Shown here in pieces: positions 42,597 through 50,102 of a DNA stretch of 50,102 bases; the first letter of the stretch is position 1, and each line of letters begins with the position of its first letter. The position numbers and the translations under genes are program-made. The stretch spans positions 108,833-158,934 of the forward strand of contig PMFA01000016.1 in assembly GCA_003155915.1 (NCBI GenBank), in the 5' to 3' direction. The DNA is from Acidimicrobiaceae bacterium. GTDB taxonomy: Bacteria; Actinomycetota; Acidimicrobiia; Acidimicrobiales; RAAP-2. The notes under the pieces were generated by a model that saw only the letters and a program-made list of their open reading frames with translations, searched no databases and was not told the DNA's origin.

Positions 42597-44849
42597 ATGC
42601 CGGTTGAACCGCTGCCCAATCCTGACCTGAGCGAATACTTTAGGAACTCCGTCGACCTCCTTTCGGTCTACGAAGTTGGTGGGAAAGTCGGGCTCACGAA
42701 TCCTTCGTGGCAGCGAGTGCTCGGTTGGAGTCCCGAGGACCTCGAGGGAAAGGACTTCATCGATTTCGTTCACCCCGACGACGTCGAACGCACCATCGCC
42801 GCGAACGTCGCGGAGTGGGACGAATCATCGTCAACGCGCGCGGGATTCGAGAGCCGACTCCGTTGTCGTGACGGAACGTACCGTTGGATTGAATGGACGT
42901 CGCAGCGACGCGGTGACCTGATTTACGGAACTGGTCGAGACGTGAGCGTCCGAAACGCGAACACGGCCGCATTGGCCGCGAACGTCGAAATGACCAAGGC
43001 CATTTTCGCCACGGCCGCCGACCTCATCGTCATCGTCGATCGCGATCTGGCGGTCGCTCAGAACAGTCCCCGGGGACAGAGTTTCTTTGGCTACGACGAC
43101 GACGTCGCCATGGGGGCCAGCGTGTTCGCACTGATGCATCCCGACGATCGAGCGGTTGTGGAACTGGCCCTCCAGCGGATGTTTGAGGAGAGCTCGGATG
43201 AGATCGTGAAGCTCCGCTTCCGTGCGCAGCACGCGGACGGTCATTGGATGGTGGTCGAAGCCCGAGGGAACGCGTTACGCGTCGACGGTAGCCCGGCGAC
43301 CCAGGCCGTGTTCGTCGCCCGTGACCTCACCGAGAGCATCGCGGCCGAAGTTCAATTGGCCGAGAGTCGTGAAACCACACGGGCCATTCTCGACGCCGCC
43401 ATCGACTCGATCATTGTTATTGACCGAGAACTCACGATCCTCGAAGCGAGTCCCGGGACCCGGAGCCTCCATGGCGTCACGGCCGATGAACGCGTCGGGC
43501 GAAAAGTGGACGAACTAGTGTACGCCGAGGATCGCCAGATGGTCCACGACGCGTTTCTCGCGGCGTTCGCGAACGATCGCGCGGTCAGCTTTCGTGCCCG
43601 AATGAATCACGTCGACGGCCGTCTCGTCACCATCGAGGTCCGGGGACGAACCTTGCGCGACGCCGAGGGACCTGCGGCGAGGTTGGTCCTCATCGCGCGC
43701 GATATTTCCGACGCCGTGGCGTGGGAAGCGACCCTCGCCAGTAGCTTCGCGAAGACCCGAGCGATCCTTGACGCGGTGCCCGACTCGATCATCGTCATCG
43801 ATCGAGATCTCCTGGTAATGGAGGCGAGTCCCGGCACGGAGCGAACCTACGGTTTCCCCAAATCGGAACGGATGGGCCACAGCGCGCTGGCGATCGCGCA
43901 TCCCGACGACGTGCCATTCGTCACCGCACATTTGGACCGGCTGTTCGCTGAAGAGAGCGACAGATTACTGAGTTACCGATTCCGGGCCCGGCACGCTGAC
44001 GGCCACTGGATGATCATCGAAACGCGTGGCCGATTGTTGGACGACGAAGACGGACAACCCGCCCGCGCGGTTCTGGTGTCACGAGACGTGACCGAGGCGG
44101 TCGCCTTCGAAGAGGACCTGGCCGCCGCCAAGGATGAGGCCGAGCGCGCGAACGCCGCCAAGAGCGAGTTCATGTCGCGCATGAGCCACGAACTGCGCAC
44201 GCCACTCAACTCCGTGCTCGGCTTCACGCAAATACTCCAGATGGAACTCGAGTCCGAAGAAGACCTCGAGCTCGTCGATCACGTGTACAAGTCGGGACAG
44301 CATCTCTTGACGTTGATCAACGAAGTCCTCGACATCTCGCGCGTCGAATCCGGCATCATCGGTCTCACGTCTGAGCCGCTGCTTCTCCAGGAGCTCGTGT
44401 TCGAGTGCCTCGACATCATCGGCCCTCAGGCCAGTGAGCGAGACGTCGGTATCGGCTACAGCGATTCCTTCGACTACGCCGTGCTGGCCGACCACCTTCG
44501 ACTGAAGCAGGTGATCTTGAATCTGTTGTCCAACGCGATCAAGTACAACCGGAGCCACGGCAGCGTGACGCTGAATTGCCAGGTGAGCAAGGACGTCGTT
44601 CGATTCTCGGTCTCGGACACCGGTCTCGGGATCGCTCCGGAGTTACGAGAACGGCTCTTCACCGCCTTCGATCGACTCGACGCCGAAGCGCGCGGGATTG
44701 AGGGAACGGGCCTCGGTCTGACATTGTCCAAGACGCTTATCGAGGCCATGGGCGGCACGCTCGGATTCGAGACCGTGGTCGACCAAGGTACGACATTTTG
44801 GTTCGAGTTGCCGCTTTCTGGCGATTCACCAGGGGCGTCACTAGAATAA
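42597..44849 (+). CDS. Multi-PAS sensor histidine kinase (no transmembrane region)
   Basis: A 750-residue soluble sensor kinase. Four PAS domains lie at about residues 10-120, 125-245, 255-375 and 380-505; the last three share wording such as SIIVIDRELTILEASPGT and SIIVIDRDLLVMEASPGT, so they arose by internal duplication. HisKA holds the phosphoacceptor His531 in MSRMSHELRTPLNSVLGFTQ. The ATPase has the N box (LKQVILNLLSNAIKYN), G1 (SDTGLGIAPEL) and G2 (GIEGTGLGLTLSKTL). No membrane helix or signal peptide is seen. The response regulator follows after 35 nt on the same strand. ATG at 42597 lacks a clear ribosome binding site; TTG at 42588 is the alternative. Confidence 0.93.
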   Translation: MPVEPLPNPDLSEYFRNSVDLLSVYEVGGKVGLTNPSWQRVLGWSPEDLEGKDFIDFVHPDDVERTIAANVAEWDESSSTRAGFESRLRCRDGTYRWIEWTSQRRGDLIYGTGRDVSVRNANTAALAANVEMTKAIFATAADLIVIVDRDLAVAQNSPRGQSFFGYDDDVAMGASVFALMHPDDRAVVELALQRMFEESSDEIVKLRFRAQHADGHWMVVEARGNALRVDGSPATQAVFVARDLTESIAAEVQLAESRETTRAILDAAIDSIIVIDRELTILEASPGTRSLHGVTADERVGRKVDELVYAEDRQMVHDAFLAAFANDRAVSFRARMNHVDGRLVTIEVRGRTLRDAEGPAARLVLIARDISDAVAWEATLASSFAKTRAILDAVPDSIIVIDRDLLVMEASPGTERTYGFPKSERMGHSALAIAHPDDVPFVTAHLDRLFAEESDRLLSYRFRARHADGHWMIIETRGRLLDDEDGQPARAVLVSRDVTEAVAFEEDLAAAKDEAERANAAKSEFMSRMSHELRTPLNSVLGFTQILQMELESEEDLELVDHVYKSGQHLLTLINEVLDISRVESGIIGLTSEPLLLQELVFECLDIIGPQASERDVGIGYSDSFDYAVLADHLRLKQVILNLLSNAIKYNRSHGSVTLNCQVSKDVVRFSVSDTGLGIAPELRERLFTAFDRLDAEARGIEGTGLGLTLSKTLIEAMGGTLGFETVVDQGTTFWFELPLSGDSPGASLE

Positions 44850-44884
44850 CGCCAGGGGCATGGGAAGAGGGCGAACGACTCAGC

Positions 44885-45286
44885 ATGGCAACGATCCTTT
44901 ACATCGAAGACAATCTTTACAACGTGCAACTGGTCGAACGACTCTTGCTTCAACGGCCCGATATTCAACTTCTCACGTCCGTCCAGGGAAATCCAGGCAT
45001 TGGCATCGCCCAGGTCCGTCACCCGGAACTCATACTCCTCGACGTGCACCTGCCCGACATCAATGGTTTTGAAGTCCTGGAACGGCTCCGCTTTGATCCG
45101 GCGACCGCCAACATTCCGATCGTCGTGCTCTCGGCCGACGCGACGCCGGGCCAGGTTCGGCGATTTCGAGACGCCGGCGCCAACGAATACCTCACCAAGC
45201 CACTGGACCTGAAACTCCTCCTCGCCCTCATCGACATCTATCTGGGCGACGGTAACGCACCCGAAGAACCCGCGGTCGACTCCTAG
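44885..45286 (+). CDS. Single-domain response regulator (CheY-like receiver)
   Basis: A 133-residue lone receiver domain. The acidic pocket is Glu8-Asp9 (LYIEDNLYNVQLVERLL), the phosphoacceptor Asp53 (LILLDVHLPDINGFEVL), and Lys105 (EYLTKPLDLK) is the conserved lysine. No DNA-binding or other output domain is attached, so it relays phosphate to a later partner or acts by protein-protein contact. It lies 35 nt downstream of the PAS histidine kinase and is most likely its target. ATG at 44885 starts the receiver; the frame is open farther upstream, but that part overlaps the kinase gene. Confidence 0.93.
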   Translation: MATILYIEDNLYNVQLVERLLLQRPDIQLLTSVQGNPGIGIAQVRHPELILLDVHLPDINGFEVLERLRFDPATANIPIVVLSADATPGQVRRFRDAGANEYLTKPLDLKLLLALIDIYLGDGNAPEEPAVDS

Positions 45287-45415
45287 AACTGCGCTGTCGA
45301 CCAACGCACGTCGAGCGGGTTGGACGCGTCGCCGTGAGCGACGGTGACGTCCGACTTGATCCAGTGTTGAAGGGTCCGAATTAGGCTCAGGCTCGATGGC
45401 GTGAAGGGATACACC

Positions 45416-46204
45416 GTGCCAGAGTCATTCCAATACATCCTCAGTGAACGTGAGCGCGACACCGTCACGATTTGGCTGAATCATCCTGAACGCCTCAACG
45501 TCCTCTCGCTCGCGCTGATGCAAGAACTGACGCAGGCGTTCCTCGACGCCGGAGAGAGTGACGCCACGGGGGTGATCCTCGCGGCCAAAGGACGGCTCTT
45601 CAGCGCGGGACACGACTTCGCGGAGATGGCCAATCAAGACCTTGAGTCCGTGCGTCACCTCTTCGGAGTGTGCACCACGATGATGCAGACGATCCAATCG
45701 ATTCCCCAACCCGTCGTGGCCCGGGTTCACGCCTTGGCCACGGGCGGCGGTTGCCAGTTGGTTGCCACCGCCGATCTCGCGGTCGCCGCCGAAGAGGCGA
45801 CGTTTTGCACGCCCGGTGGAAAGGGCGGTCTCTTCTGCACGACACCCATGGTCGCGGTCGGCCGATCGATCGGACGAAAACGAGCGCTCGAGATGGCGAT
45901 GACGGGTGACGCGATTGACGCTCGCACGGCCGAAAACTGGGGACTGATCAACCTCGTCGTGCCGATGAATGAGCTCGATGTCGCGAGCACTCGACTGCTT
46001 CACCGTGCCACGCGCGGAAGCGCGATCTCGAAGGGGATCGGCAAACGAGCTTTCTACGAACAGATCATGATGGACCAGTCCGACGCCTACGCCTACGCCA
46101 CCGACGTGATGGCCGCGGCGAGCCTTCTCCCTGACGCCCAGGAATCAATTGCCGCCTTCATCGAGAAGCGCCAACCGAACTTCGGTTCCACGCCGTCGAC
46201 GTAG
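45416..46204 (+). CDS. Enoyl-CoA hydratase/isomerase family protein
   Basis: A 262-residue crotonase-fold protein. The oxyanion-hole segments are AAKGRLFSAGHDFAEM and HALATGGGCQLVATADLAVA; the latter has Gly-Gly-Gly-Cys-Gln-Leu, where classical hydratases have a first Glu, so hydration of enoyl-CoA is not certain. The pattern is close to ECHDC3-type proteins. The second catalytic position lies in FCTPGGKGGLFCTTP, where Glu is likewise absent, so it could serve as an isomerase or have an unknown CoA-ester substrate. GTG at 45416 is used, with AAGGGA upstream. It stands alone between the two-component genes and a membrane protein. Confidence 0.88.
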   Translation: MPESFQYILSERERDTVTIWLNHPERLNVLSLALMQELTQAFLDAGESDATGVILAAKGRLFSAGHDFAEMANQDLESVRHLFGVCTTMMQTIQSIPQPVVARVHALATGGGCQLVATADLAVAAEEATFCTPGGKGGLFCTTPMVAVGRSIGRKRALEMAMTGDAIDARTAENWGLINLVVPMNELDVASTRLLHRATRGSAISKGIGKRAFYEQIMMDQSDAYAYATDVMAAASLLPDAQESIAAFIEKRQPNFGSTPST

Positions 46205-46319
46205 GAGTCATCGACCTCGACGACGTCAACCGGTTGTCGCACGAGGAATCGGCCGACGTGGAGCGAGTCGAGCGTCCGCGTCACGGCTCTCCCCCAGCCC
46301 AGAGTCCAAGGCGTCATGG

Positions 46320-46871
46320 CTACCGCGAACTCTCCGCGAGCGGCGCCGGTGGCGCACTCACGGTGTCCAAGTACTTGGCAACAATGAACACCGTGCGCCC
46401 AATCGGTTCAAAGACGGCGAGGGAAATAAGTGCCGTAAGAACGAGCGATTCAACTCCGACGCGGTTGTGCCTGACGGAACCCTCGACGAGGCGAAGCACG
46501 ATGAGGAGTCCTAGTAGCGCGTACTCGGCGCCACTTCGACGGAGTATCACGCTCTTGGAAGCGCGCACGGCGCGCACGAACATTACTTGCGCCCGCGCCC
46601 AGGCGATTCCTACGCCGATGACGCCCCCGACCAAAGCGAACACCAGGTGCTCGACATTGGTGGACGTCAGATGCCAGAAGATCGGTCCAATGATGAACAA
46701 ACTCACCACAGGATCCAGCAACGTGATCGCGAGAGGTCGAATGCGCTCCCCCTTCGCCAAGGGAACGTGGGCAGTGTTCATTCGACCACGGCGAACGAGT
46801 ACCGCGATGACGATCAGGACGACGAGTACGAGAAGTGAACCTGCTCCGGAGCCATTGGATGTCGCAATCAT
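46320..46871 (-). CDS. Multi-spanning membrane protein of unknown function
   Basis: A 183-residue protein with four to five predicted helices: LLVLVVLIVIAVLVRRGR, LLDPVVSLFIIGPIFWHL, LVFALVGGVIGVGIAWARAQ, YALLGLLIVLRLV and LVLTALISLAVFEPIG. The helix-3 run GVGIAWARAQVMFVRAV followed by a basic stretch resembles the CcdC/DUF1453 group of small membrane proteins, but the match is loose and I do not assign it. ATG at 46871 is preceded by TAGGGT with six nt between, the leaderless layout. It converges with the enoyl-CoA hydratase gene. Confidence 0.78.
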   Translation of the reverse strand: MIATSNGSGAGSLLVLVVLIVIAVLVRRGRMNTAHVPLAKGERIRPLAITLLDPVVSLFIIGPIFWHLTSTNVEHLVFALVGGVIGVGIAWARAQVMFVRAVRASKSVILRRSGAEYALLGLLIVLRLVEGSVRHNRVGVESLVLTALISLAVFEPIGRTVFIVAKYLDTVSAPPAPLAESSR

Positions 46872-47014
46872 TGAACGACCCTAACCTTCCGGCACAACTC
46901 CATCCGACGACCGTCGCCTGGTGGCCCCATGAACATTGTGATATTGAAGGGTCGACACGTTACAGGACCATACCGCTCGGAAGTTGTTCTCGACCGGACT
47001 AGAAATGAAGAACG

Positions 47015-47575
47015 ATGACTGCCTCGTCACAACCCCAAGAGATGACCTCTTTGCGCGGCGCTGAAGCACAACGCATCGGAAGGCGATTTTGGTACGTCAC
47101 CGGCACTCTCCTACTCTGCGCTTTCGCCGTGCTCATTATTGTTAGTTTCGTCTCCGCGTTCAATGACAATGCGCGCATCGACCGATTGAAGAGCCACGGT
47201 GTCTCGGTCGTGGTGACGGTGACCAATTGCGTGGGCAACATTGGCGGCAGCGGCAGTAACGGCGCGGGCTATACCTGCCACGGCTCGTATCGCGTCCACG
47301 GCATCCGATATCAAGAGATCATTGGTTCGAAAACGACATTGTCAACCGAGGGAACCAAAGTGCGCGGTGTTGCAGATCCGAATCACCCGAGCACGATTGA
47401 ATTAGCGTCCGCAGTCGCGAAGTCCTCTTCATCGGCTTCGGTCTACGTCGTCCCGAGCGTGCTGGTACTGGCCCTCGTCATCATTGCAATCGTTATCCTT
47501 CGACGCCGGCGCACGTCTCGAGTGCGAAAGGTGATGACACAATCAGCGTCGAAGCCTCTCGCGGCGCAGAACTGA
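47015..47575 (+). CDS. Two-helix membrane protein with extracytoplasmic domain, DUF3592-like
   Basis: A 186-residue protein with a transmembrane helix at about 27-47 (VTGTLLLCAFAVLIIVSFVS) and a second at about 145-163 (VYVVPSVLVLALVIIAIVIL), separated by an outer loop of about 90 residues. The loop has two cysteines (Cys72, Cys87) that could form a disulfide, and a strand pattern SVVVTVTNCVG, GYTCHGSYRVHGIRYQE, GTKVRGVADPNHPSTIEL like DUF3592 domains. The C-terminus is strongly basic (RRRRTSRVRK). No function is known. ATG at 47015 is the best start, though the ribosome binding site is poor. Confidence 0.75.
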   Translation: MTASSQPQEMTSLRGAEAQRIGRRFWYVTGTLLLCAFAVLIIVSFVSAFNDNARIDRLKSHGVSVVVTVTNCVGNIGGSGSNGAGYTCHGSYRVHGIRYQEIIGSKTTLSTEGTKVRGVADPNHPSTIELASAVAKSSSSASVYVVPSVLVLALVIIAIVILRRRRTSRVRKVMTQSASKPLAAQN

Positions 47576-47869
47576 TTGCGGTGCTGACGCTTCTCCATCT
47601 CCCAACACGGGTCGAACCCCTCGTATGAACGGATTCCAGTCCCCTGGTCGGCGAAAAGCTCACGTACCGTCAGGCACCTGGGCGTCGCCGAGGCGACAAC
47701 GAAGGAAGTGATCCAACCTCGCCAATGGAAAGTCCAGACCTTCACGACGTTCAGGCCCGCTCCCAGGACGGAGTTGCTCGGTGCTCTATCTACTATGCAA
47801 GTGGTTGCGTCATGCAGTTCCCACTTCGCTAGAGAGAGTCACGTGTCCGGTCATTAGCCTTGGTAGTCC

Positions 47870-49570
47870 GTGACTATTCTCGTCGACCTCCAAGAGGTAA
47901 CCCTCGAAGGCTCTGACCGCACACTGCTGGAGAGTCTTTCCTTGACCATCTCCTCGGGAGATCGAATCGGTGTGGTCGGCATCAACGGTGTCGGAAAGAC
48001 GACACTGCTCAGAATCATCGCCGGATCGCTGATCCCGGACTCCGGCACGATTCGCCGTGGTCGCGACGTTCGCGTCGGTCTCTTGGAACAGATCCCCCGG
48101 CTACCCAGTGGCACCGTTCGTGAAACACTTGGCGTTGGCTGGGAAATCGACGCCGCACTCGACCGGCTCGGAATGCTTGGGGAAGTCGACGTAGAAACCC
48201 GCAGTCTCTCCGGCGGCCAACTCAAGCGCGTCGCGCTCGCCCAAGTCTTCGGCGAAGAACTCGACGTACTCATTCTCGACGAGCCCACGAACCACCTGGA
48301 CCTCAACGCCATCCAGTGGCTCGAGAATGAGATTACGAGCTTCAGGGGCGCCGTCGTCCTAGTGAGTCACGATCGGTTCCTCCTCGATCAAGTCACGACT
48401 CGCATGGTTGAGATCGACCGAGGCAAGACGTTCATTCACGCCGGTGGCTACTCGCGACTGCTCGAGGTCCAAGCTGAACGTGAGGAGAAGGCGGCCTCGG
48501 CCGAACAGGTGCGTCGTAACCTCGCCAGAACTGAATTGGCGTGGCTCCGTCGAGGTGTCAAAGCTCGCGCGACCAAGCCCCAAGCTCGACTCGACGCCGC
48601 GAAGCGGCTCTTGGTGAGTCGACCCCAGGGCGCCGCGCGCGTCGGCACGCTCGACCTCGCGACCGAAGTCCCGCGCCTCGGCACCACGGTGATCAAGGCA
48701 CATCAGATCTCGTTTTCCTACGAAGAGGACGATCCGATCCTTCACGACGTCACTCTCGATCTCGGACCAGGAGAGCGCGTGGGCATCGTTGGTCCGAATG
48801 GGGCTGGTAAGTCGACGTTGATCGACCTGCTCGCCCATCGCCTCACGCCCGCAAAGGGAACCGTGAAACGCGGTCCCACGGTCGTCGCTTCCTACCTCGA
48901 ACAGAGCGGTGGCGGCTTCGATCTAGAAGCAACGGTGCAAGAACTCGTCGCGGGCCCGCGCGGAGTACCCGGCTCACCCGCAGACGTCGCGCTCATGAAG
49001 CGATTCTGGTTCACCGGGGCCTTACCGATGACGAAAGCGAAGGAACTTTCCGGCGGCGAGCGGCGGCGGCTGCAGTTGCTTCTGGTTCTCTCGTTACGAC
49101 CAAACGTTCTCTTCCTTGACGAACCCACCAACGATCTCGATCTTGAAACCATTCGCCTGGTCGAGGAGTTCTTGAGTCAGTGGTCAGGAACACTCGTCGT
49201 CGTCTCGCACGATCGCACCTTCCTCAGTCGTACGACCGACCGCCTCATCGAAGTGCGAAGTGACGGAACGATCGTTGAAGTTCCTGGCGGAATCGACGCC
49301 TGGATCGAGCGAACGACCAATGGCCTCACCAGTGCGTCATCGCTCACGGGAATGAAATCGTCCGCCACGACGTCAAATGCTCCGAACGGGCGTCAGATTC
49401 GTGACGCCGAAAAAGTGATGACTCGACTCGAGCGACAACGCTCGGTGATCACCCAGAAGATCCTGACTTCGACCGATCACGCCGAACAAGTGAGACTCGG
49501 TTCAGAGTTGGCCCAACTCTTAACCGAATTGAACGCTGCCGAAGAGCGCTGGCTGGCCCTGGTCGAATGA
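47870..49570 (+). CDS. ABC-F family ATP-binding protein (Uup/EttA-like)
   Basis: A 566-residue soluble protein with two ABC domains and no membrane part. Domain 1 has GINGVGKTTLLRI, LSGGQLKRVALAQVFG and ILDEPTNHLDL; domain 2 has GPNGAGKSTLIDLL, LSGGERRRLQLLL and LFLDEPTNDLDL. The linker between them (roughly 205-255) is arginine- and alanine-rich, and the C-terminus ends in a coiled-coil (RLERQRSVITQKI onward), which recalls Uup. ABC-F proteins act on the ribosome in translation control or antibiotic protection. GTG at 47870 has no clear ribosome binding site. A hairpin follows the stop codon. Confidence 0.92.
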   Translation: MTILVDLQEVTLEGSDRTLLESLSLTISSGDRIGVVGINGVGKTTLLRIIAGSLIPDSGTIRRGRDVRVGLLEQIPRLPSGTVRETLGVGWEIDAALDRLGMLGEVDVETRSLSGGQLKRVALAQVFGEELDVLILDEPTNHLDLNAIQWLENEITSFRGAVVLVSHDRFLLDQVTTRMVEIDRGKTFIHAGGYSRLLEVQAEREEKAASAEQVRRNLARTELAWLRRGVKARATKPQARLDAAKRLLVSRPQGAARVGTLDLATEVPRLGTTVIKAHQISFSYEEDDPILHDVTLDLGPGERVGIVGPNGAGKSTLIDLLAHRLTPAKGTVKRGPTVVASYLEQSGGGFDLEATVQELVAGPRGVPGSPADVALMKRFWFTGALPMTKAKELSGGERRRLQLLLVLSLRPNVLFLDEPTNDLDLETIRLVEEFLSQWSGTLVVVSHDRTFLSRTTDRLIEVRSDGTIVEVPGGIDAWIERTTNGLTSASSLTGMKSSATTSNAPNGRQIRDAEKVMTRLERQRSVITQKILTSTDHAEQVRLGSELAQLLTELNAAEERWLALVE

Positions 49571-49573
49571 CCG

Positions 49574-49597
49574 AGACCTCGATTTTGCACGAGGTCT
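49574..49597 (+). terminator. Hairpin after the ABC-F gene
   Basis: AGACCTCG-ATTTTGCA-CGAGGTCT, an 8-bp perfect stem with an eight-base loop, starting four nt after the ABC-F stop codon and placed between convergent genes. No strong T-run follows, so it is a likely but not certain terminator. Confidence 0.5.
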
Positions 49598-49603
49598 GAA
49601 TCA

Positions 49604-49666
49604 GTGAATTCCCCCGGCAAAATTCGAACCTACGCTCACGGTTTAAGAAGCCGACGGTCAATTCAC
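49604..49666 (-). pseudogene. tRNA 3'-half remnant (decayed copy of the tRNA at the right edge)
   Basis: On the minus strand the segment ends GTAGGTTCGAATTTTGCCGG plus GGG, a T-arm and acceptor 3' strand matching the edge tRNA (GTTCGAATCCTGCCGGGGGC) at about 18 of 21 positions. Upstream, TTCTTAA reads like a Lys-type (CTT) anticodon loop, but its stem pairs at only three of five positions, the invariant C61 is T, and no matching 5' acceptor strand exists. A 7-bp inverted repeat, GTGAATT/AATTCAC, closes the segment. It overlaps the 3' end of the PPOX gene. Confidence 0.5.
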
Positions 49667-50050
49667 GAGAACGAAGTAGACCGCACAATCAACAACCTTG
49701 GGCTTTCGCAAAATCTTCCTTGCGAGTCGACGAGATGCAATCAGCACTATCCACGTCAGTCGATACTTACGGCGCACCGCGAGCTCAACTTCCAGAGCTG
49801 ACGGTCCCTCGAGTAATTCACCTTGACCTTGATAGGTGGCGGCTCCAACCAGTGCGCGACCACGAAAGTCACTGGGCGTAACAGCGACTCGGTGGTTGCG
49901 AGCCAGTCTCTTGGTCTTCCAAGAGCCAAGTTCAGTTGTGAATGCGTAACCCTCTCGAAAAGGGACGACCCACGTGGGGGTTGACACAATGGAACCATCT
50001 TGCCGATACGTTCCAAATGCAATGTACTTGGCCCGTGTAACTTCATCCAT
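49658..50050 (-). CDS. PPOX-class F420-dependent oxidoreductase (Rv2061-like)
   Basis: A 130-residue split-beta-barrel flavin/F420-binding protein. The core KYIAFGTYRQDGSIVSTPTW, then GYAFTTELGSWKTKRLARNH and VAVTPSDFRGRAL, matches the short actinobacterial PPOX proteins that bind coenzyme F420 and reduce small oxidised substrates. The catalytic specificity is unknown. ATG at 50050 has GAGG in front; the open frame reaches 50077. It is flanked by a truncated tRNA and a degenerate tRNA copy, and its last codons run into the latter. Its basic C-terminal end (SRRLARKILRKPK) may be altered by that. Confidence 0.85.
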   Translation of the reverse strand: MDEVTRAKYIAFGTYRQDGSIVSTPTWVVPFREGYAFTTELGSWKTKRLARNHRVAVTPSDFRGRALVGAATYQGQGELLEGPSALEVELAVRRKYRLTWIVLIASRRLARKILRKPKVVDCAVYFVLVN

Positions 50051-50081
50051 GCGCGCCCTCACTGACTCTGCATACAAACGG

Positions 50082-50102
50082 TGCCCCCGGCAGGATTCGA
50101 AC
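50082..50102 (-). tRNA. tRNA, 3' end only (truncated by the window edge)
   Basis: On the minus strand the last 21 bases read GTTCGAATCCTGCCGGGGGC plus A: T-loop TTCGAAT, the 3' half of the T-stem, an acceptor strand CGGGGGC and discriminator A. The following bases are CCG, so a full CCA is not encoded. The anticodon lies outside the window, so the isotype is unknown; the remnant at 49604 hints at Lys. Confidence 0.85.

Noticed and set aside
47586-47660. tRNA-like text on the minus strand (TTCATAC, GGGGTTCGACCCG)
   Set aside because: The T-stem pairs at only two or three of five positions, no anticodon stem forms around CAT, and no acceptor stem can be drawn.

Overview
The window is a gene-dense, high-GC bacterial chromosome segment of about 60 coding, RNA and regulatory features. 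I infer an actinobacterium, most likely of the Acidimicrobiia. The grounds are two acyl-CoA dehydrogenases, a CYP125-like P450, an F420-type PPOX oxidoreductase, a mycobacterial-type CadI/ArsC/ACR3 arsenic locus, heavy use of GTG starts, and many genes whose start codon lies 6-7 nt after a TANNNT -10 box with no ribosome binding site, which points to leaderless mRNAs. No rRNA gene, CRISPR array or recognisable transposase was seen. The first ~160 bases look compositionally foreign and may be an assembly junction.

Layout. 261-1493 is an acyl-CoA dehydrogenase. 1516-4601 is an arsenic resistance locus: a minus-strand operon cadI/arsI - acr3 - arsC - arsC(three-helix type), divergent from arsR, with a consensus promoter and a palindromic operator between them. 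4673-11140 is a mixed block: a small unknown protein, a NifU-like scaffold, a P450 followed by a decayed fragment of a second P450, an atypical cis-prenyltransferase, an AhpD-like protein, a CDF transporter, beta-carbonic anhydrase, GNAT and an amidase. 11198-15364 is the phosphate uptake operon pstS-pstC-pstA-pstB behind a Pho-box-like repeat. 15531-17460 holds a zinc-ribbon peptide, GrpB, thymidine kinase and TrmO.

17457-20625 is a two-gene catabolic unit (haloalkane dehalogenase and a large arylsulfatase). 20674-26339 is the most suggestive cluster: an NCS1 permease, two related PfkB kinases, a 6-phosphofructokinase and an ADP-ribosylglycohydrolase family protein, in divergent and convergent pairs, followed by a bifunctional NAD(P)HX repair enzyme and a second acyl-CoA dehydrogenase. 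I read this as a candidate nucleoside or ribosyl-compound uptake and breakdown module. 29101-33599 carries an ABC-2 exporter, an MscL channel with a C-terminal zinc ribbon, and a MarR/DHA2 drug-efflux operon with its own palindrome.

33764-38887 contains a small unknown protein, an ACP-acyltransferase fusion, a YwaF-like membrane protein translationally coupled to an MFS transporter, an S51-type peptidase and a PEBP protein. A 580-base non-coding stretch then precedes a 943-residue secreted protein of seven Ig-like repeats with an OmpA-like C-terminus, closed by a perfect 21-bp hairpin. A four-PAS histidine kinase with a lone receiver, an enoyl-CoA hydratase, two small membrane proteins, an ABC-F ATPase and a PPOX-type F420 enzyme follow. 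The PPOX gene sits between a truncated tRNA at the right edge and a degenerate copy of that tRNA's 3' end.
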